Below, one piece after another: positions 58,350 through 61,659 of a stretch of 61,659 nucleotides of DNA. The position numbers were made by a program, and so were the translations under genes. The stretch lies in contig CANDKY010000007.1 of the NCBI GenBank assembly GCA_947385425.1, positions 1-61,659 on the forward strand, given 5' to 3'. Positions within the stretch are counted from its first letter, which is position 1; each line of letters starts with the position of its first letter. The stretch is from an uncultured Lachnospiraceae bacterium (GTDB lineage Bacteria; Bacillota; Clostridia; Lachnospirales; Lachnospiraceae). Under the pieces are notes generated by a model that saw only the letters and a list, made by a program, of their open reading frames with translations, made no database searches and had not been told where the DNA came from.

Positions 58350-58769
58350 ATGCCAGTCCTTTCCTGTTTTTGGGTACGTGTTTTCTTTATATTATTTATG
58401 GCGTTGGGAAATTCGCTTTTGGCTTTGCAAAAGCATCCGTTTGCTGTGCTGTTTACTATAGGAATAGTTTAGCCGGATTTGTGTAATTTGTAAATTGTTA
58501 TTTGCGGATATTCTCTCGGTTATGAATTTTGTACGGTATATTGATTTTTATGCAGAAAGGATTAGTTCATAAAAACTAAAGAAAGTGTTCACATTTTGGT
58601 CACAAATAAGACGTATTATGTTTACAGCCGACGAGGAGAACCTGGCCTGGGAAAGCGCTTATGTCCATCGCCGTATGTATAGGTTTTCAGATTGCGGAAG
58701 ACAGGATGGCTGCCAGGGGATAGGAAGGATTCGGCAGAAACATTATAGAATGTTCAGGAGGAGAGAATT
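58350..58769. other. Intergenic stretch, no gene supported
   Basis: About 420 bases between exoA (-) and the repeat lipoprotein (+). It is AT-rich. A 62-codon frame at 58585-58773 has no ribosome binding site or recognisable content and overlaps the lipoprotein start. No clear -35/-10 pair with good spacing was found. Confidence 0.4.
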
Positions 58770-59195
58770 ATGAAAAAGAAAGTAGTTATGTTATTGACAG
58801 CAGTAGCAACATGTGCAACCCTGATGACGGCTTGCGGGAATACGGAAGATGCTTTGGCAGGAGATACGGCAGTGGAAGCACCTGCAGAGGGTGCGGATAC
58901 GGAAACACCTGCAGAGGATAATACAAATGCGGATGAGGGAGCAGAAGCGCCGGTTGATGATGCAAATGCAGGAGCAGAAGCGCCGGTTGATGATGCAAAT
59001 GCAGGAGCAGAGGCACCGGTTGATGATGCAAATGCAGAAGCAGGGACAGAAACACCGGCTGATGATGCAAATGCGGAAGCAGGGGCAGAAACACCGGCTG
59101 ATGATGCAAATGCGGAAACAGGGGCGGAAGCACCAACTGAAAATGCGGATGCGGCTGCGGATACAGCGGCTGACGCAGAAACCACTGCGGAGTAG
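58770..59195 (+). CDS. Small acidic lipoprotein with tandem repeats
   Basis: A 141-residue lipoprotein: signal peptide, lipobox LMTAC (Cys22), then an acidic Ala/Glu/Asp/Thr-rich chain made of repeated GAEAPVDDANA-type units (11 residues, three times) and 13-residue GAETPADDANAEA-type units. It has no globular domain and no aromatic residues after the signal. It may be a stalk, spacer or decoy on the surface. GGAGGAGAG precedes the ATG. The reverse strand also shows an open frame here, which is only a product of the repeats. Confidence 0.8.
   Translation: MKKKVVMLLTAVATCATLMTACGNTEDALAGDTAVEAPAEGADTETPAEDNTNADEGAEAPVDDANAGAEAPVDDANAGAEAPVDDANAEAGTETPADDANAEAGAETPADDANAETGAEAPTENADAAADTAADAETTAE
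58938..59153 (+). repeat. 33/39-bp tandem repeat inside the lipoprotein gene
   Basis: Three 33-bp units (58938-59036; the first two identical) are followed by three related 39-bp units with a two-codon insertion. All units keep the reading frame, so slippage would change protein length without a frameshift. Confidence 0.88.
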
Positions 59196-59304
59196 TAGTT
59201 ACGGTACATTAGGTAAGGGTGTTGTAAATATCCAATAGAGGATAGGGATTATTTGCGAAACATAAGCGGATCATTGTTTTATACTGAGTTCGTGTAACGG
59301 ATAA

Positions 59305-59342
59305 AATCCCGGAAACGCTGAGAAATGGGCGTTTCCGGGATT
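59305..59342. terminator. Terminator hairpin between convergent genes
   Basis: AATCCCGGAAACGC (59305-59318) pairs perfectly with GCGTTTCCGGGATT (59329-59342). It lies between the lipoprotein (+) and DUF6179 (-) genes. The T-run is better on the minus strand (ATTTTATCC). Confidence 0.7.
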
Positions 59343-59441
59343 GCTTTATGCCGTTTGGCCCAATATTCAGTTTTATCCTTTGCATTATCATTATAAAAGC
59401 AAAGGAAATACGCATAAATAATTTTTAGCATACTTTGAAAA

Positions 59442-60278
59442 TTAAAGCATAAAGACTTTGCTTAATTCTCCATATTGATTTGCTGTATAAATCCTTGTCG
59501 CTATACTATTCGTTTCACAACATAGATATTCAAGCATATCAGTATTATCTTTGTAAAATCGTCTTACCATTTCCTCAATAAAATTTTTCACGATATTTTC
59601 TATATCGGAAATTGATTTCCCTCTAAATACTTCTGATAATTGAAGATATTCTTCATGTAAGAAATAAGCGTCATGAAACGGTTTTTTGACTGCAATATGA
59701 CCGACTGTATTCAGCAGTACAATACCACATATGTTTTCTACCATATCCCGATATTCAGAATTGTGATTCGCTAAAACTGATATGACATAGTTCCTGTCAA
59801 ACAGGCTTAAAAACGACTGCTCAATCTGAATGGCTTGGATATATTTATAAACTGCGTCTGCCCCTGTCAGAGAATTACAGTCTATAAGCAATGGGTAATC
59901 TAAGGTCAGAATTGTATTCTGTGGACAAAATTTTATGTCATACCATTTCAAAAATTGTGGAATACCTTTCTGTACCGTATCATACAGACACTTCACTCCA
60001 AAATCATCAAACCGAAAGGAAACAGCGTTAAAAATTTCCCTAATGCTGTCTACCTTTTCCAATATAATATTTGCGCCTATATTGTATTGCTCTTTTACAG
60101 ATACATTTTTATCAACAAGGCTGTTGGTGCATGAATGACTGTATTCATCTAAACAATACAAAACAGCACCCATAAGCATTTGTGCTTTTTCATACGTGAT
60201 TGATGTACTTTCATAACCAGTATATTTTTGCGCCAGTTCAGAAACGATGGGGAGAAGTTCTTCCATTTCATAATTCAT
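59442..60278 (-). CDS. DUF6179 family protein
   Basis: A 278-residue cytosolic, mainly helical protein that I recall as the DUF6179 family; function unknown. It begins MNYEMEELLPIVSELAQKYT and shows no catalytic motif I can name. ATG 60278 has GGAGG seven bases upstream, located in the last codons of the preceding DUF6323 gene, so the two are translationally coupled. Both are AT-rich compared with the core, indicating transferred DNA. It might act with DUF6323 as a two-subunit system. Confidence 0.7.
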   Translation of the reverse strand: MNYEMEELLPIVSELAQKYTGYESTSITYEKAQMLMGAVLYCLDEYSHSCTNSLVDKNVSVKEQYNIGANIILEKVDSIREIFNAVSFRFDDFGVKCLYDTVQKGIPQFLKWYDIKFCPQNTILTLDYPLLIDCNSLTGADAVYKYIQAIQIEQSFLSLFDRNYVISVLANHNSEYRDMVENICGIVLLNTVGHIAVKKPFHDAYFLHEEYLQLSEVFRGKSISDIENIVKNFIEEMVRRFYKDNTDMLEYLCCETNSIATRIYTANQYGELSKVFML

Positions 60279-60283
60279 ATCGG

Positions 60284-60820
60284 CTACCTCCAACAAAGTT
60301 CTCTTAATGTTTCTAAATACAGTTCCTTATCCCACCTTTGTACAATATCAAATTTTTCAAATTCTCCATAACCCTGCGTTTCTTGATAATCTCTATATCC
60401 TGCTCTGACCGCCTGTGCAAAAATATCTAAACAGGTTTCCGCAAGATAATCTAAATCCCCATAGCATACCGTTTCAAATTGTTCTCTCATAAAATGAATC
60501 AGTTCATCATCTGTAATCTCGTCCTGCATTTCATTCTTATACAGATAAAATATTTCCTGTAACCGTATCAGCGTCTCGACATAATTGTTTTGTGATAAAA
60601 AGGAAGAATCACAAAACTCATAAATAATTTTAGGCAGAATGCTCTGCCCAAATTCTACCCTCCGTTCCGCTTTTAAAGTATTATTTTTTTCTGCAAGTAA
60701 AAGTTCTGTATCTTTTTCTGACAACACAAGCCCAAATTTTTCTGTATATTGATTTGTTTCCTGCACTTGTTTAAGCCATGTCTGACCATTCAAGAGTTCT
60801 AACCAGTTTTGACCGTCCAT
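60284..60820 (-). CDS. DUF6323 family protein
   Basis: A 178-residue cytosolic helical protein that I recall as the DUF6323 family; function unknown. Features: early QNWLELLNGQTWLKQV, an EFCDSSFLSQNNYVETLIRLQEIFY segment in the middle (part of a longer helix run) and a C-terminal WDKELYLETLRELCWR. ATG 60820 has AGGAGG with good spacing; an ATG two codons earlier is too close. It precedes DUF6179 in the same unit. A pair of this kind in an accessory region may be defence, regulation or element maintenance. Confidence 0.68.
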   Translation of the reverse strand: MDGQNWLELLNGQTWLKQVQETNQYTEKFGLVLSEKDTELLLAEKNNTLKAERRVEFGQSILPKIIYEFCDSSFLSQNNYVETLIRLQEIFYLYKNEMQDEITDDELIHFMREQFETVCYGDLDYLAETCLDIFAQAVRAGYRDYQETQGYGEFEKFDIVQRWDKELYLETLRELCWR

Positions 60821-60930
60821 ACACATTCCTCCTTTGGAATATATAGTATAATCTCGAACAGGAAACAGTACAAGTCTTGAATTATAAGGTTTTTTTGGGT
60901 ATAATAGTAATATAGGGAAGTGGTGTGAAC

Positions 60931-60951
60931 CAATGTCATTAACTTAAGCTT
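60931..60951 (-). repeat. MITE-1 end, isolated
   Basis: The 21-base terminal repeat of MITE-1 (CAATGTCATTAACTTAAGCT plus T) occurs here without the rest of the element, just upstream of DUF6323 on the side away from the gene. It is a decayed copy or an insertion junction. Confidence 0.7.
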
Positions 60952-60987
60952 TTTATGACTATATTCTATCATAAACATATCTGATGT

Positions 60988-61270
60988 TCAAATCTTTAAT
61001 TTATTTCGTTCAATCATCATCTGCCTTGCCCGTTCCCTCTGCTCGATGCTGACTGTCCTCGGCTTTCGGTAGCTGACATAGGACTTCGGAAAGGAATAGG
61101 TCTTAGATACCTCGTCCTGTCCTATCAACATATATGTGTCGGGATAATCGGCAACAAGCGTGTCAAGTTTCCGCATGACCGCCTTATCCCTTGTGTAGAG
61201 GGTAGCGGTCTGTTCGTTCTCCTGCATTGTAATTGACAATCGTTTTCTGCTCGTATCGTGAAAGTTTCAT
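60988..61270 (-). pseudogene. Frameshifted small mobile-element protein
   Basis: The minus strand from ATG 61270 reads MKLSRYEQKTIVNYNAGE, then runs out of frame. In the next frame it continues as QTATLYTRDKAVMRKLDTLV and on through SYRKPRTVSIEQRERARQM to about residue 90. The junction shows a four-base GAAC duplication (GAACGAACAGACC on the minus strand), which would explain the frameshift. I recall intact proteins of this shape from integrative and transposable elements of Firmicutes; function unknown. Its start overlaps the preceding frame (ATGA). Confidence 0.6.
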
Positions 61271-61464
61271 AGTGCCATATCCCCTTTCCCTTGCTGTGGG
61301 TTCTGCGCTGTTTTCCCTCGGCAACTGTCAGCTTTTTTGCCTGTTCCTTTGCTTTTGGCTAACCTTGTCTTTATGGAGTGGTCACACTCGGTCAGTTTCC
61401 GTCTTTTGGTGGTGGCAGTCAGTTCCGCACACGTTTCTTCGGACAGAGAATTTAATTTCTCCAA
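61267..61464 (-). pseudogene. Remnant of an unrecognised mobile-element gene
   Basis: An open frame ends KGDMAL with its TGA overlapping the next ATG, the spacing of a real operon neighbour. The visible part (LEKLNSLSEETCAELTATTKRRK) looks like the coiled C-terminal region of a larger recombination or mobilisation protein. No catalytic motif is present and the upstream part toward 61560 degrades. I cannot name the family. Confidence 0.3.
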
Positions 61465-61603
61465 TGTGCCTATCTGCTTTGTATCACTGTTCTTTACCTG
61501 CGGAAGAATAGCGGATCCTCGGTATTATGAAAGAACTGAACAGCAGGCGTTAAGGCGGTCACAGTGTTGGCCGCTTTTGCAATTCTGTAAATTTTTTTCA
61601 CTT

Positions 61604-61659
61604 ATGCGGTTGGCGCCCTGTCCCCTCCCTGTGGCCCCTGGCTGCGCTGGAGAAGAAAA
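61604..61659 (+). repeat. MITE-4 repeat, copy B (cut by window end)
   Basis: TGCGGTTGGCGCCCTGTCCC and the bases that follow match the left half of 56861-56938 at about three quarters of positions, preceded by the same AATTTTTTT-type flank. The right arm is outside the window. Confidence 0.65.

Noticed and set aside
58585-58773. 62-codon frame upstream of the repeat lipoprotein
   Set aside because: No ribosome binding site, no recognisable content, and it overlaps the lipoprotein start.
58938-59153. Regular repeats considered as a CRISPR array
   Set aside because: The units are contiguous, in frame and without spacers, inside a lipoprotein gene; no cas genes are present.
58754-59209. 151-codon Ala/Ser-rich open frame on the minus strand across the repeat lipoprotein
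   Set aside because: It exists only because the 33/39-bp repeats lack stops in that frame; it has no ribosome binding site, and the plus strand encodes a convincing lipoprotein.

Overview
The window looks like a chromosomal segment of an anaerobic, spore-lineage Clostridia bacterium, most likely Lachnospiraceae. The reasons are the IreB-RuvX-DUF1292 gene order, a type III glutamine synthetase, ECF vitamin transporters under riboswitches, an isolated Spo0A effector domain, bacteriohemerythrin signalling, strong Gram-positive ribosome binding sites and lipoprotein signal peptides. No rRNA, tRNA or CRISPR array was seen. Gene calls rest on reading translated sequence and motifs; no database search was run.

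Layout. 1-5.3 kb holds a NUDIX hydrolase, an Fe-S aldo/keto reductase, a YerB-like lipoprotein and two vitamin transport units. These units are transcribed away from each other: a cobalamin-type riboswitch with DUF4430 and an ECF S component on the minus strand, and a tetrahydrofolate riboswitch with folT on the plus strand. 5.8-18.4 kb is a core housekeeping block for RNA modification and decay (prmA, rsmE, cysteine desulfurase, thiI, mtaB, ireB, ruvX, DUF1292, Fur, RNase J, YlbF, short MltG-like, trmR, trhP). 18.5-20.9 kb is glnN behind a leader that resembles an ANTAR-controlled terminator. 21-31.5 kb carries glycerate kinase, an ABC exporter whose permease has a very large coiled-coil insert, a MalY-like lyase, a GH172 protein, DegV and a Cu/Zn-SOD-like protein. 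31.5-36.4 kb has a DUF6056 membrane protein, a PglK-like ABC flippase and a hemerythrin-receiver protein. 36.4-40.6 kb is an accessory patch: a 189-bp MITE with 9-bp target duplications, a lone Spo0A DNA-binding domain, a MarR-MATE unit with a perfect 36-bp palindromic operator, a PBECR nuclease, an unnamed highly structured RNA with its own terminator, and a broken Prp protease. 40.8-56.8 kb is a cell-surface polysaccharide locus (five GT2 or GT2-like enzymes, a phosphoglycosyl transferase, Wzz, an EpsG-type polymerase, two large lipoproteins, two GT4 enzymes, a GH2 enzyme). 56.8-61.7 kb is AT-richer accessory DNA with a GNAT, exonuclease III, a tandem-repeat lipoprotein, a DUF6179/DUF6323 pair and decayed mobile-element genes, with copies of a palindromic repeat at both ends.

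How it fits together. Cysteine desulfurase can feed sulfur to ThiI, and TrhP then TrmR would make 5-methoxyuridine at tRNA position 34. The Fur regulator and RNase J are embedded in the same co-oriented block. In the glycan locus the phosphoglycosyl transferase would prime an undecaprenyl carrier, glycosyltransferases extend it, and EpsG/Wzz polymerise it. No Wzx flippase is seen in the locus, so the PglK-like ABC transporter 7 kb upstream is the best local candidate for flipping. At least four families of small palindromic repeats are scattered through the accessory parts. The least explained elements are the structured RNA at 40.1 kb, the glnN leader and the hemerythrin/CheX-like/receiver fusion.
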